A DNA stretch of 64,000 nucleotides from Marinilabiliales bacterium (GTDB lineage: Bacteria > Bacteroidota > Bacteroidia > Bacteroidales > SZUA-534). Both the position numbers and the translations under genes were made by a program. Below the pieces are notes generated by a model, which ran no database searches, was not told where the DNA came from, and worked only from the letters and a program-made list of their open reading frames with translations. Below are positions 18,625 through 26,577 of the stretch, piece by piece (the first letter of the stretch is position 1; each line of letters begins with the position of its first letter). Where the stretch lies: contig DOTG01000028.1 in NCBI GenBank assembly GCA_003512955.1, positions 186,001-250,000 of the forward strand, given 5' to 3'.

Positions 18625-19641
18625 ATGAAGAAAGCTGCTACTATTAAAGATATTGCAAAAGCTCTTGGGGTATCTGTATCTACTGTTTCGAGAGCATTAC
18701 AAGATAAACCTGAAATATCGGAGGAAACAAAATACCTGGTCCGCGAAACGGCAAAAAAAATGAAATACCGCCCCAATTCTATGGCGGTGGCATTAAAAAC
18801 ACAAAAATCATATTCCATTGGTGTGGTGGTGCCGCAAATTGTAAGCGCCTTTTATGCCTCTGTGGTTAAAGGGATTGAACAGGTAGCTCAAGGATTGGGC
18901 TACCAGGTATTTGTGAGCTCCTCCAACGAGGATATGAGCAAGGAGCAAAAAAACGTCTATGGTTTTATCGATCACAGGGTAGATGGTATGATTGTCTCCT
19001 TATCAAAAGCTACCGATAAGTTCGACCATATTCATTACATCAAAGAAAACAATGTCCCCTTGGTACTTTTCGATCGGACTTCGAAAGAAATCAACGTTCC
19101 TAAAGTGGTGGCCAACGATGCCGATGCTGCATATTTGGCGGTTTCGCACCTGATTGATAAAGGTTGCAAACGGATTGCCCTGTTAACAGGCCCGGAACAC
19201 ATGTTGACAGGAAGAAACCGTTACCGGGGTTACAAAGCTGCATTGGCAAACCACGATTTGGCCGATGATCCAAAACTTTTAGTCCGTTGCAATTTAACAG
19301 TAGAAGATGCCCGCGAGGCTACCCGCCGCTTGCTGGATATGGACAACCCACCCGATGCTATTTTTGGTATCAACGATGAGGTGGCTATAGGAGCCCTTTT
19401 TGCTATCAAAGAGTTGGGATTAAAAATACCTCAGGAAATTGCGGTAGTTGGTTTTTCAAACAGCAACCGCTCGCGTTATATGGAGCCATCGTTGAGCACC
19501 ATGGATCAGAACCCTGAAAAGATTGGGGTACTGGCTGCAAAATTGTTGTTTGAACAAATTGAAGGTAAACCGGGTTATGGCGAAACAAAAGAGATTATTG
19601 TTCCAGCAACGCTTATTGTGAGGTCCTCATCGAATAAATAA
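18625..19641 (+). CDS. LacI-family transcriptional regulator
   Basis: DNA-binding repressor/activator of 338 residues. The ATG at 18625 gives the standard LacI start (MKKAATIKDIAKALGVSVSTVSRALQDKP), with the hinge at RPNSMAVALKTQKSYSIGVVVP. The sugar-binding periplasmic-protein-like domain follows (VDGMIVSLS, NVPLVLFDR, VVANDADAAYLAVSHLI, GCKRIALLTGP, DAIFGINDEVAIGALF, VAVVGFSNS). An in-frame start further upstream (18514) would add 37 residues not typical of the family. It is the nearest regulator to the beta-glucan locus, but three unrelated genes lie between, so the link is inference. A terminator follows directly. Confidence 0.88.
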   Translation: MKKAATIKDIAKALGVSVSTVSRALQDKPEISEETKYLVRETAKKMKYRPNSMAVALKTQKSYSIGVVVPQIVSAFYASVVKGIEQVAQGLGYQVFVSSSNEDMSKEQKNVYGFIDHRVDGMIVSLSKATDKFDHIHYIKENNVPLVLFDRTSKEINVPKVVANDADAAYLAVSHLIDKGCKRIALLTGPEHMLTGRNRYRGYKAALANHDLADDPKLLVRCNLTVEDAREATRRLLDMDNPPDAIFGINDEVAIGALFAIKELGLKIPQEIAVVGFSNSNRSRYMEPSLSTMDQNPEKIGVLAAKLLFEQIEGKPGYGETKEIIVPATLIVRSSSNK

Positions 19642-19642
19642 A

Positions 19643-19664
19643 AAACGGACCGGGAGGTCCGTTT
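19643..19664. terminator. Bidirectional terminator
   Basis: Perfect 9-bp stem aaacggacc/ggtccgttt with a ggga loop, two bases after the LacI stop. The minus-strand side has a T-rich tail (ttttttatttat), so it can also end the minus-strand unit 20466-19735. Confidence 0.85.
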
Positions 19665-19734
19665 GATTACGGGTTTTAGTTTTGGGAAATGGATTACCCG
19701 TCATTTAAACAACAACAAAGAAAAGAGGGATTTT

Positions 19735-20094
19735 TTACCTGTTATTCGAAGTGATGTCAAATTTGATCTTCAGGTAGTAAATCTGTCCGGCCTTACAACC
19801 AGGGTTTTCAACATACAACGAAGACAATTCCTTTTTAACAAATTCGCCCAACAATGGGTCGGTGGCGCTAATTTCAACAATCTTTAATAACGATTCCTCA
19901 TTGACACAAATCTTCAACCAAACATCGCCTTCAATCATGTTCATTTCTGCTTTGCTTGGGTAATCCAAGTTTTCAGCAATAGTTTCTTTCAGGCTGACAG
20001 GCAATTTGGCTGCTACCGACGGTAATTTTTTTGCATTCAATGCAGTAGCAAAACCTAATCCTAAGATTGCTACCAGAGTTACTAGAGTTTTCAT
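19735..20094 (-). CDS. Small exported TonB-C-terminal-like protein, paralog 1
   Basis: 119 residues. Signal peptide MKTLVTLVAILGLGFATALNA. The mature part has the spacing of a TonB C-terminal domain: DYPSKAEMNMIEGDVWLKICVNEESLLKIVEIS...LGEFVKKEL...YYLKIKFDI. There is no membrane anchor beyond the signal and no proline-rich linker, so it is not a canonical energy transducer. It is very similar to the 20850-21206 product (shared SLPSVAAKLP-type and NPGCKAGQIYYLK/TPGCKAGEVFYLK stretches). It is the second gene of a two-gene unit, 18 nt after 20113-20466, under the ECF-type promoter at 20586-20611. Function unknown. Confidence 0.65.
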   Translation of the reverse strand: MKTLVTLVAILGLGFATALNAKKLPSVAAKLPVSLKETIAENLDYPSKAEMNMIEGDVWLKICVNEESLLKIVEISATDPLLGEFVKKELSSLYVENPGCKAGQIYYLKIKFDITSNNR

Positions 20095-20112
20095 ATTTAT
20101 TGATTTTAAGGG

Positions 20113-20466
20113 TTATTCAATTTCAAAACAGAAGCGGACAAACATGTGCTTGTTTACTAACTCAGCACTAGGTGAGCAACATTCAATTCCTTCGAGTTTT
20201 TGCTTGACATAATTGGCAAGTAAAGGATGCCCGTTGATGCAGTAAACCGATAATTTACCTTCAGGCGTAATGTAAAAGCAGGTGGCTACATTTCCTTCTA
20301 TACCCAATTCAAATGCTTCTTTAGGAAAATCTATCTGATTGGAGAGTTTTTTCTTGAGTTCAAGGGGAACAGCGCAGGAATAAACTGAATCAGAAGGTTC
20401 TGCAATTGTATTGTCGGTAATGAGTATAGCAATACATATCAATGCTAATAATTTAACTGTCTTCAT
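20113..20466 (-). CDS. Small exported TonB-C-terminal-like protein, paralog 2 (divergent)
   Basis: 117 residues. Signal peptide MKTVKLLALICIAILITDNTIA. The same fold pattern as its neighbours but more diverged: IDFPKEAFELGIEGNVATCFYITPEGKLSVYCING, LANYVKQKLEGIECCSPSAE, FVRFCFEIE. It has extra cysteines (CC at about residue 95), which could form disulfides in the periplasm. It is the first gene after the ECF-type promoter at 20586-20611 and probably cotranscribed with 20094-19735. No catalytic residues were recognised. Confidence 0.6.
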   Translation of the reverse strand: MKTVKLLALICIAILITDNTIAEPSDSVYSCAVPLELKKKLSNQIDFPKEAFELGIEGNVATCFYITPEGKLSVYCINGHPLLANYVKQKLEGIECCSPSAELVNKHMFVRFCFEIE

Positions 20467-20585
20467 TGTTTTAAGGGTTGTACAGAATTAAAAGCTTGTC
20501 ATTATTACCGGAATGTTACTTCCAAAGGCGATTCTTGCAAGAATGTTAGGATTTCAAGTCCTTTTTGTCATGGTTTCGGGTTATA

Positions 20586-20611
20586 GACGCCTCATTATTT
20601 TAAAGGTTACA
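20586..20611 (-). promoter_or_regulatory. ECF-sigma-type promoter TGTAAC-N16-CGTC
   Basis: Reading the minus strand: TGTAAC at 20611-20606, 16-nt spacer, CGTC at 20589-20586 continuing CTATAAcCCGAAACCaTGA. An AAC-type -35 and CGTC -10 are the classical ECF sigma signature. Spacing and flanks match the second copy at 21378-21403. It would drive 20466-19735. Confidence 0.7.
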
Positions 20612-20790
20612 CTTTTCTTGATTATTTTTTGATTCAAAAAGACTAATTGAAATCATTTTTCAAGTTAATATTCAGTAAAACAGTGGTATGACTTATTTTT
20701 GAAAAGCTGGTCAAAAGTTTCAATTGTTTATCCAATTGAATAAATGACTTCACTATTTATTTAGTTTATAATACCTAACGGATAACTATG

Positions 20791-20819
20791 AAAAATGCCA
20801 TCCGCATAACGAATGGCAT
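20791..20819 (-). terminator. Rho-independent terminator after 20850-21206
   Basis: atgccatccg (20795-20804) with cgaatggcat (20810-20819), one mismatch, followed on the minus strand by TTTTT. It ends the third TonB-like gene. Confidence 0.82.
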
Positions 20820-20849
20820 AACAACAACAACTATTTAAAAACTATTTGC

Positions 20850-21206
20850 TTATTTTGCAGTAAGCAAATCAAAGGTAACTTTCAAATAGAAGACTTCTCC
20901 TGCCTTGCAACCAGGGGTTTCCACTTGCAGATTGGAAATCTGTTTCCTAACAAAAACTCCAAGTTCTTGATTGGTAGCACTTAAATCAACTATCCTCACT
21001 TTTGATTCTTCAGTTACACAGACCTTCATCCATACCTCACCTTCCACCTGGTTTTGGGCTGCAAAACTTGGATAATCTAAATTCCGGGTAATTTCTTCCT
21101 TCAAGTTTGAAGGTAACTTAGCTGCTACTGAAGGCAAACTCTTTGCATTTACGGTGGCGGCAGCCAAAATAGACACACCTGCCATTACTAAAAATAGCTT
21201 TTTCAT
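20850..21206 (-). CDS. Small exported TonB-C-terminal-like protein, paralog 3
   Basis: 118 residues. Signal peptide MKKLFLVMAGVSILAAATVNA. Near-identical layout to the 19735-20094 product: SLPSVAAKLPSNLKEEITRNLDYPSFAAQNQVEGEVWMKVCVTEE, then GVFVRKQISNLQVETPGCKAG and YLKVTFDL. It is a stand-alone TonB-C-terminal-like beta/alpha fold with no transmembrane anchor after cleavage. It has its own ECF-type promoter (21378-21403) with a leader of about 160 nt and its own terminator. A role in envelope-stress response is an inference from the promoter class only. Confidence 0.65.
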   Translation of the reverse strand: MKKLFLVMAGVSILAAATVNAKSLPSVAAKLPSNLKEEITRNLDYPSFAAQNQVEGEVWMKVCVTEESKVRIVDLSATNQELGVFVRKQISNLQVETPGCKAGEVFYLKVTFDLLTAK

Positions 21207-21377
21207 AACAATTTGGTTTTAAGGATTAAAAAAAATTAAGGGTTATTTGAAATTTATCTGAATGATTCAGAATAACAGTTTTTTGAACATCAAAAATTTA
21301 GTTTTCATAAAAAAAGGTTTTAAGGGTTTTAAATTCATCAATAAAGAACGTTTTTATTATCAGGGTTTCGGTTTATA

Positions 21378-21403
21378 GACGCTAGCTTTTTAAAACCGTT
21401 ACA
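21378..21403 (-). promoter_or_regulatory. ECF-sigma-type promoter TGTAAC-N16-CGTC, copy 2
   Basis: Minus strand: TGTAAC at 21403-21398, 16-nt spacer, CGTC at 21381-21378 continuing CTATAAaCCGAAACCcTGA. The same elements, spacing and downstream block as the copy at 20586-20611. It would drive 21206-20850. Confidence 0.7.
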
Positions 21404-21498
21404 GTAGCATGAAAAAAATAAAATTTCAATAATAAAAAAACATCATCAATACAGATTATTCTAGTGTCAAGTCAAGCATGCGTTTGCATCAATTCATC

Positions 21499-21566
21499 CG
21501 GTGACTCCGGGCGTGAATAATAGTTATAATGCTATAATCGAAAAGTCACCGGGTGAATATTACCCG
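21499..21566. repeat. Palindromic pair repeat, copy C (AGTCAyC family)
   Basis: ccggtgact (21499-21507) is inverted as agtcaccgg about 35 nt downstream; the right unit continues cgggtgaatattacccg followed by a T run on the plus strand. It is non-coding and lies between the third TonB-like gene promoter and the GH30 terminator. Confidence 0.55.
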
Positions 21567-21591
21567 ATTTTTTATAGTGACATGATGGGGA

Positions 21592-21632
21592 TAAAAAAAG
21601 AGTCCACGGAACCAATGCTCCATGAACTCTTT
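21592..21632 (-). terminator. Strong terminator ending the beta-glucan operon
   Basis: 14-bp stem (21597-21610 with 21619-21632, two G-U pairs) and a T7 tail on the minus strand, 23 nt after the GH30 stop codon. Confidence 0.88.
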
Positions 21633-21654
21633 ATAGTGTATCGATTCCCTACTC

Positions 21655-23106
21655 TTAATAGACCATGGTTTGAATGGCGTGTGGCAAAATATTTATTTTT
21701 GCTTCTAAAGTTCCTAAAAACAAATTATAGGTAATGGGTTTGTCGCTTTCATTCATTACAATGGTAACCATCTTCCCATCTTCATTCCTGAACGAAACGC
21801 TGAGCAACTGGCTCCGGCTTGATGCGGTGGCCACTCTTTTGGCATTGGGGCGGACAAATTTTGAAAAATGGCCGATGAAATAATACGATGGGGTGTAAAC
21901 TAACTGTCCGGTTCTGGTATCGGCATGTATGGGCGCAAAGCAAAAGTTCCCCACATGATTGGGTCCGCCGGTTTCATCCAACAGGATGTTCCAGTCAATC
22001 CAACCCATGGTACCCGCATTAAAATCGTTGATCATCGATCGGCCATATTTTTCACCATTGGCCCAAAACTGATACTTCTCCGGATTGAATGATTCCACGC
22101 ATCCTTCGGTAAATAAAATATTCTTATCGGGATAGGCTTCATGTACCTTGGCCACATTGCCAAACATGGGGTCACCGCCTGACCAAGTTTCGTACCAATG
22201 GAAACCAATACCCCAGGCATATTTTGAAGCCTCAGGGTCATCAAAAATGGTGTTGGCCCGTTGATTGATCAAATCGCGGTTGTGGTCCCATACAATGATT
22301 TTTTTATCGCCATAACCCTGCTGGTACATCACCGGCCCTAAATGGTTTTTTAAAAAATCGCGTTCTTCATCAGCGGTGTAAATACACGATTCCCAACGTT
22401 GGGTAGCCATGGGTTCATTCTGAACCGAGATTCCCCAAATAGGGATGCCCTCTTTCTCGTAAGCTTCAATAAACTTGGTGTAATACATGGCCCAAGCATC
22501 GTAATATTCAGGCAATAGATGTCCGCCCTGTAACACGTTGTTGTTGTCTTTCATAAATGCCGGAGGGCTCCAGGGACTGGCCAACATGGGAAGTTGGTTA
22601 CCCGAGGCAATTATTGCCTGTTTGATGAATGGTATCCGGAATTCTTTATCGTGGCTGATGTTAAAGGTTCTCAAGTCTTTATCACCCTCGGCTACATAGG
22701 TATAGGAACCGCTACTAAAATCACAACTGTTAATGTTGGTCCGTGCCAGCGTGTAGCCTATCCCCTTGGTCTTGTCGAAATAGGCATCCAAGAGTTCCTG
22801 TTTTTTGTCTTCGGGTAATTTGGCATAGGTTTCGGCACTGGCATCGGTAATGGCAGCACCAATACCCATAATGGTTTGAAACGTTTTGTTGGGATTCACA
22901 AAAACAGAGAATTCTGTTTCTAAAGGCTGAATAGCTTTACCAAATTCCACCTTTTCGGTTTCAGTCAATCGCTGTTCGGTACCAAACGAGGTGGCATACA
23001 CCGTAATACTTTTATTGACATTTTCAGCATTCTGTGCTTTTACGTTTGGCAAAAGCAAGGATGCCGCTAAAAATGAACCTAACACTGCAAAGTTTGTACG
23101 TAACAT
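21655..23106 (-). CDS. GH30 glycoside hydrolase (beta-1,6-glucanase/glucosylceramidase type)
   Basis: Secreted 483-residue GH30 enzyme. Signal peptide ends near NVKAQ. Barrel motifs: GIGAAITDASAETY, ARTNINSCDFSSGSY, LASPWSPPAFMKDN, GISVQNEPMATQRWES with acid/base Glu231, HWYETWSGG, and ILFTEGCVES with nucleophile Glu334. A short beta domain closes the chain (SFRNEDGKMVTIVMNES). GH30 members act on beta-glucosyl bonds, including beta-1,6-glucan, which fits removal of side branches from laminarin in this locus. The exact linkage is inference. It is the last gene of the minus-strand unit, 50 nt after GH128, and a strong terminator follows. Confidence 0.88.
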   Translation of the reverse strand: MLRTNFAVLGSFLAASLLLPNVKAQNAENVNKSITVYATSFGTEQRLTETEKVEFGKAIQPLETEFSVFVNPNKTFQTIMGIGAAITDASAETYAKLPEDKKQELLDAYFDKTKGIGYTLARTNINSCDFSSGSYTYVAEGDKDLRTFNISHDKEFRIPFIKQAIIASGNQLPMLASPWSPPAFMKDNNNVLQGGHLLPEYYDAWAMYYTKFIEAYEKEGIPIWGISVQNEPMATQRWESCIYTADEERDFLKNHLGPVMYQQGYGDKKIIVWDHNRDLINQRANTIFDDPEASKYAWGIGFHWYETWSGGDPMFGNVAKVHEAYPDKNILFTEGCVESFNPEKYQFWANGEKYGRSMINDFNAGTMGWIDWNILLDETGGPNHVGNFCFAPIHADTRTGQLVYTPSYYFIGHFSKFVRPNAKRVATASSRSQLLSVSFRNEDGKMVTIVMNESDKPITYNLFLGTLEAKINILPHAIQTMVY

Positions 23107-23156
23107 ATTTTTCCGTTTTGAAATTTAACTAGACTAAGTAATCAATTATTATAGCT

Positions 23157-24659
23157 CTATTTTATTATAAGTTTTTCCCTTGCCCGGCATGTTTTTCCAA
23201 CCACATCGAGGAAATAGATTCCCGGCGGCAATGGGTATAAAGAATTCAGATTTATTTGGAGATTAGTGGAGGTTGCTTTTACCCAATCGGCAAATACTAA
23301 CTGACCCAATTCATTGGTAAGAGAACAACGGTAAATACTTCCAAATTCATTGGTCGGCAAATATACATGAATAATTCTGTCGGCAACCGGATTCGGAAAA
23401 ATTGAGGCTTTCAACCATTTGAATTCTGAAGCAGATACTTCACCTTCAACCAATTCCATCCAATTGATGTTAAATCCGGCCTTTTTTACATACATCCGTA
23501 ACAGATGCTCACCAGGTTCCAGGTTCAATTGAACATTGACGGTACGCCACGACTGCCATCCACCAGTACTTGGGGTATTTAACGTTGCCAGTTGCTGGTT
23601 ATCGACCAAAAAGTTAATGGTTCCACTGCTGGTACCTGAAACACGAGCTTTAAGGGTATGCATCCCACTGTTTTGAACAGTAATTTTATAATCGGCCCAA
23701 TCCCCGGCATCAGTCCAACCGATATTTAAAAAGCCATCAGTATCGGAGGTAATTTCCGAAAACAACCCTTTCATCCGGTAATATTCTTCTACTTCAATAC
23801 GCCCGGGAACCGTGAACCGCTGCATCGAATCATATACAGGAATGTCGTGGTACAATTCGCCTAAAGGTGTCAATTCCCCATCATCGGCATATAAATCGAT
23901 GTAAGGATAGGTATTTATTCCTGCGGATGTGCGCCCTATAAACCAGGCATAGCGATAAATATCGGGATCGCGTTCCAGGAAATTTACGGTTCCTGCTAAA
24001 TATTGGTATTGCGCGGCTGCATTGGTCACTGAATTGTCCCAAGCCGCAAATTCTGTGACCCAGATTTTCTTTCCGTATTTCCGGGCATCATCAATATAAC
24101 CGGGCATGGAGGCTCCTCCGCCGTACCAATGCAGTGCCAGGTAATCTATCTGGCAACCGGTACAGGCCTCAAAAAAGTCATCCAGATAGGTAAAGGGATT
24201 GGTGTATGTGGTCCCGTTTTCCTGCACACAACTTCCGCAATAATTAACTGCCGGAGCCACCAGTTCAAGGCCATTGTTTGCAGCAATATTTTGCAGATTT
24301 TCCCAAGCGGCAACAGCCTGTGTGGGAGTCATATTGGCTTGATCTTTAAAGTTAGGTTCATTGAATCCTAAGATGTATTTAATATTTTCGTCACTGGTAA
24401 CCCAGGTGTTTACTGCGGTAATACCTTGGGCATTCCAGGCCATGGGTGTAAAATCAACTCCAAAATTTTGGTAAGTATTCCGAATTGCCACATCGGGCTG
24501 AGCAGCCCAATTGTACCACCAGGATAAAAAGGAGGAGAATTGCTGCATATCCGTTTCAGAATGATACCCATACCCTACCCCGCGCTTATAACTTTTGGTC
24601 TGGGCCATTGCTCCTAAGTGAATGATAAGTAGCAATAGATATATTAATGGTTTCTTCAT
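23157..24659 (-). CDS. GH128-like endo-beta-1,3-glucanase with CBM6 and T9SS domain
   Basis: 500 residues from the ATG at 24659. Signal peptide MKKPLIYLLLLIIHLGAMAQ. The N-terminal Asl1/GH128-like barrel contains WWYNWAAQP, FTPMAWNAQG, YILGFNEPNFKDQ (acid/base Glu101), YLALHWYGGG and KIWVTEFAAWD (nucleophile Glu203). A CBM6-like module (IEVEEYYRMKGLF...GWTDAGDWADYKI...NINWMEL, about 295-415) and a T9SS type A sorting domain (SIFPNPVADRIIH...PPGIYFLDVVG, about 427-500) follow. GH128 enzymes are endo-beta-1,3-glucanases, so this should be a T9SS-exported surface enzyme starting glucan cleavage. It starts 32 nt after the GH2 stop. Confidence 0.85.
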   Translation of the reverse strand: MKKPLIYLLLLIIHLGAMAQTKSYKRGVGYGYHSETDMQQFSSFLSWWYNWAAQPDVAIRNTYQNFGVDFTPMAWNAQGITAVNTWVTSDENIKYILGFNEPNFKDQANMTPTQAVAAWENLQNIAANNGLELVAPAVNYCGSCVQENGTTYTNPFTYLDDFFEACTGCQIDYLALHWYGGGASMPGYIDDARKYGKKIWVTEFAAWDNSVTNAAAQYQYLAGTVNFLERDPDIYRYAWFIGRTSAGINTYPYIDLYADDGELTPLGELYHDIPVYDSMQRFTVPGRIEVEEYYRMKGLFSEITSDTDGFLNIGWTDAGDWADYKITVQNSGMHTLKARVSGTSSGTINFLVDNQQLATLNTPSTGGWQSWRTVNVQLNLEPGEHLLRMYVKKAGFNINWMELVEGEVSASEFKWLKASIFPNPVADRIIHVYLPTNEFGSIYRCSLTNELGQLVFADWVKATSTNLQINLNSLYPLPPGIYFLDVVGKTCRAREKLIIK

Positions 24660-24691
24660 CTGTTTATTTTTCAAGCAGTGTAAACATGCTA

Positions 24692-26548
24692 TTATTTCAC
24701 AATGGTTTTTTGTCGGTAATACTCCTGCAAAATGTAGAAGGCTTGTTTACGTTCCCCTCCGCTCGAAATTAATCCTTTCCGGTTCCAGCCATCCTGAATA
24801 TTGGGGAGTACACGCCTAGGTGAGCGGAAATCGACCAAAATCCATGGGGAAAAGCCCGACAGTTGCGGAATTTTAGAAAACATTTTTAACGTTTCTGTAT
24901 AAACATAGGCTTGGTACTCTTCGCTAAAACGGGTCAAAGAATCGGCATGGAACCCAAACCTTGCATCGGCCCCAAATTCAGAAATTAACACCGGCTTGTT
25001 CTGGGTAATTTCCCAGGTTATCTGGCTACATTTGTCAGGAAGGCCATCGTACCAACCAATGTATTGGTTGAAACTCAACACATCCACCACATCGGCAAAA
25101 GGATCGGAAATTGTGCGCACTGAGGGGTTGCCCTCAACAGAACCCTGTTCGAGGGCTGCACTTATCAGGCGGGTATTATCAAGGTTTTTGGCGGTTTTAG
25201 CCAAATTACTTAAAAACTCAAAACGAGGCGAACTGTTTGGCGTTTCGTTGGCCATTGACCAGATAATAACCGAAGCCCGGTTTTTATCGCGGCGGATTAC
25301 ATCTTTCAATTGGGTTACGGCATTTTGGTAGGTTTCTGCATTTTCCCATTGAATGGTCCAATACACGGGAATCTCCTCCCAAACCATGATGCCCATTTCA
25401 TCGGCCAGGCGGACCATGTGCTCGTTGTGCGGATAATGGGCCAACCGTACATAGTTACAACCCAACTCTTTGGCCCAACCGAGCAGCATTTTGGCATCGT
25501 CACCCGAATAGGCGCGGCCGCCACGTAAAGCATTTTCCTCGTGGATGCAGATACCACGTAAAAAAACCTCTTTATTGTTTAAAAGTAATTTAGTCCCCTG
25601 AGTTTTGATGGTCCGGAAGCCGATCGTATCTCGAAGGGTATCTTGATTTGTTGTAATTAAAACCGGGTAAAGATAGGGGTTTTCGGGCGACCAAAAGTTG
25701 ATCTTTTTAATCGGAACCGAGATATTGGTTCTTCCTTGCGCATCGGTGACCCATTTTGTTTGAATCTTCAATTCCGGAATATTTACCTTGACTTCCTGAT
25801 TCGCGTTTTGAGAACCGTTTAACTGAATATAACCAGACAGGAACCCGGATTTTTCAGTATCCATTTGAAGCACATGTTCCGAAATAAAATCAGCAGGAAC
25901 CTCTACCAGTTTTACATCGCGGGTAATACCCCCGTAATTCCACCAATCGGTATTTAAAGTAGGTACACCTTCTTTATGGCGTTTGTTATCCACTTTAACC
26001 ACCAAATAGTTACCCGTTTTTTTCAAAACTTCGGAAACCTCGAAACTAAAAGGGGTAAAACCTCCCAGATGCTTGCCTAACTTTGTTCCATTCAAATAAA
26101 CATCGGCCTGATAATTTACGGCACCAAAATGTAAAAACACCCGGTTTGTTGCCGACTTGCGTTGATAGTCAAATGATTTTTTGTACCAGATGGTCCCCTC
26201 ATAGTAAAATAGTTTTTCTTTTTGCGTGTTCCAATCCCCGGGCACCTGAATGGTATCCGATTCATCGAAGTTATATTCTATTAAATCCGATTTGCCCGAT
26301 GGTTTGGCATTGTTAAAAAATGCCGCATCTGCTTTTTTGCCAACCTCATCGTAAGGTTGATACCTGTAATTATAGTAACCTGTTTCATAGGGATCGACAA
26401 TATAGTTCCATGTTCCATTCAACGACTGTGAAGGCCGGATATATTCATTTGTTAGCTGGTTGCTTTGAGCTGATAGCTGACTCAAAACAAAAAGTAAAAA
26501 GGCAGGGATTGAAAACCGCATCAACTTTAAAGAGTCCCTCTTTTCCAT
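24692..26548 (-). CDS. GH2 beta-glycosidase
   Basis: 618-residue exported GH2 enzyme. Signal peptide RFSIPAFLLFVLSQLSAQ near residues 11-28. Jelly-roll sugar-binding domain (LNGTWNYIVDPYE, QVPGDWNTQ, WYKKSFDY, VYLNGTKLGKHLGGFTPFSFEV), Ig-like domain, then a barrel with ICIHEENALRGG, NYVRLAHYPHNEHM, WSMANETPNSS (acid/base Glu435), FNQYIGWYDG and VLISEFGADAR (nucleophile Glu524). The motifs resemble beta-glucuronidase/beta-galactosidase-type GH2. In this cluster an exo-beta-glucosidase role is plausible but not proven. Spaced 29 nt from GH5. Confidence 0.85.
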   Translation of the reverse strand: MEKRDSLKLMRFSIPAFLLFVLSQLSAQSNQLTNEYIRPSQSLNGTWNYIVDPYETGYYNYRYQPYDEVGKKADAAFFNNAKPSGKSDLIEYNFDESDTIQVPGDWNTQKEKLFYYEGTIWYKKSFDYQRKSATNRVFLHFGAVNYQADVYLNGTKLGKHLGGFTPFSFEVSEVLKKTGNYLVVKVDNKRHKEGVPTLNTDWWNYGGITRDVKLVEVPADFISEHVLQMDTEKSGFLSGYIQLNGSQNANQEVKVNIPELKIQTKWVTDAQGRTNISVPIKKINFWSPENPYLYPVLITTNQDTLRDTIGFRTIKTQGTKLLLNNKEVFLRGICIHEENALRGGRAYSGDDAKMLLGWAKELGCNYVRLAHYPHNEHMVRLADEMGIMVWEEIPVYWTIQWENAETYQNAVTQLKDVIRRDKNRASVIIWSMANETPNSSPRFEFLSNLAKTAKNLDNTRLISAALEQGSVEGNPSVRTISDPFADVVDVLSFNQYIGWYDGLPDKCSQITWEITQNKPVLISEFGADARFGFHADSLTRFSEEYQAYVYTETLKMFSKIPQLSGFSPWILVDFRSPRRVLPNIQDGWNRKGLISSGGERKQAFYILQEYYRQKTIVK

Positions 26549-26577
26549 GAAACCTTGATTTGTACGTAGTCCAAATT

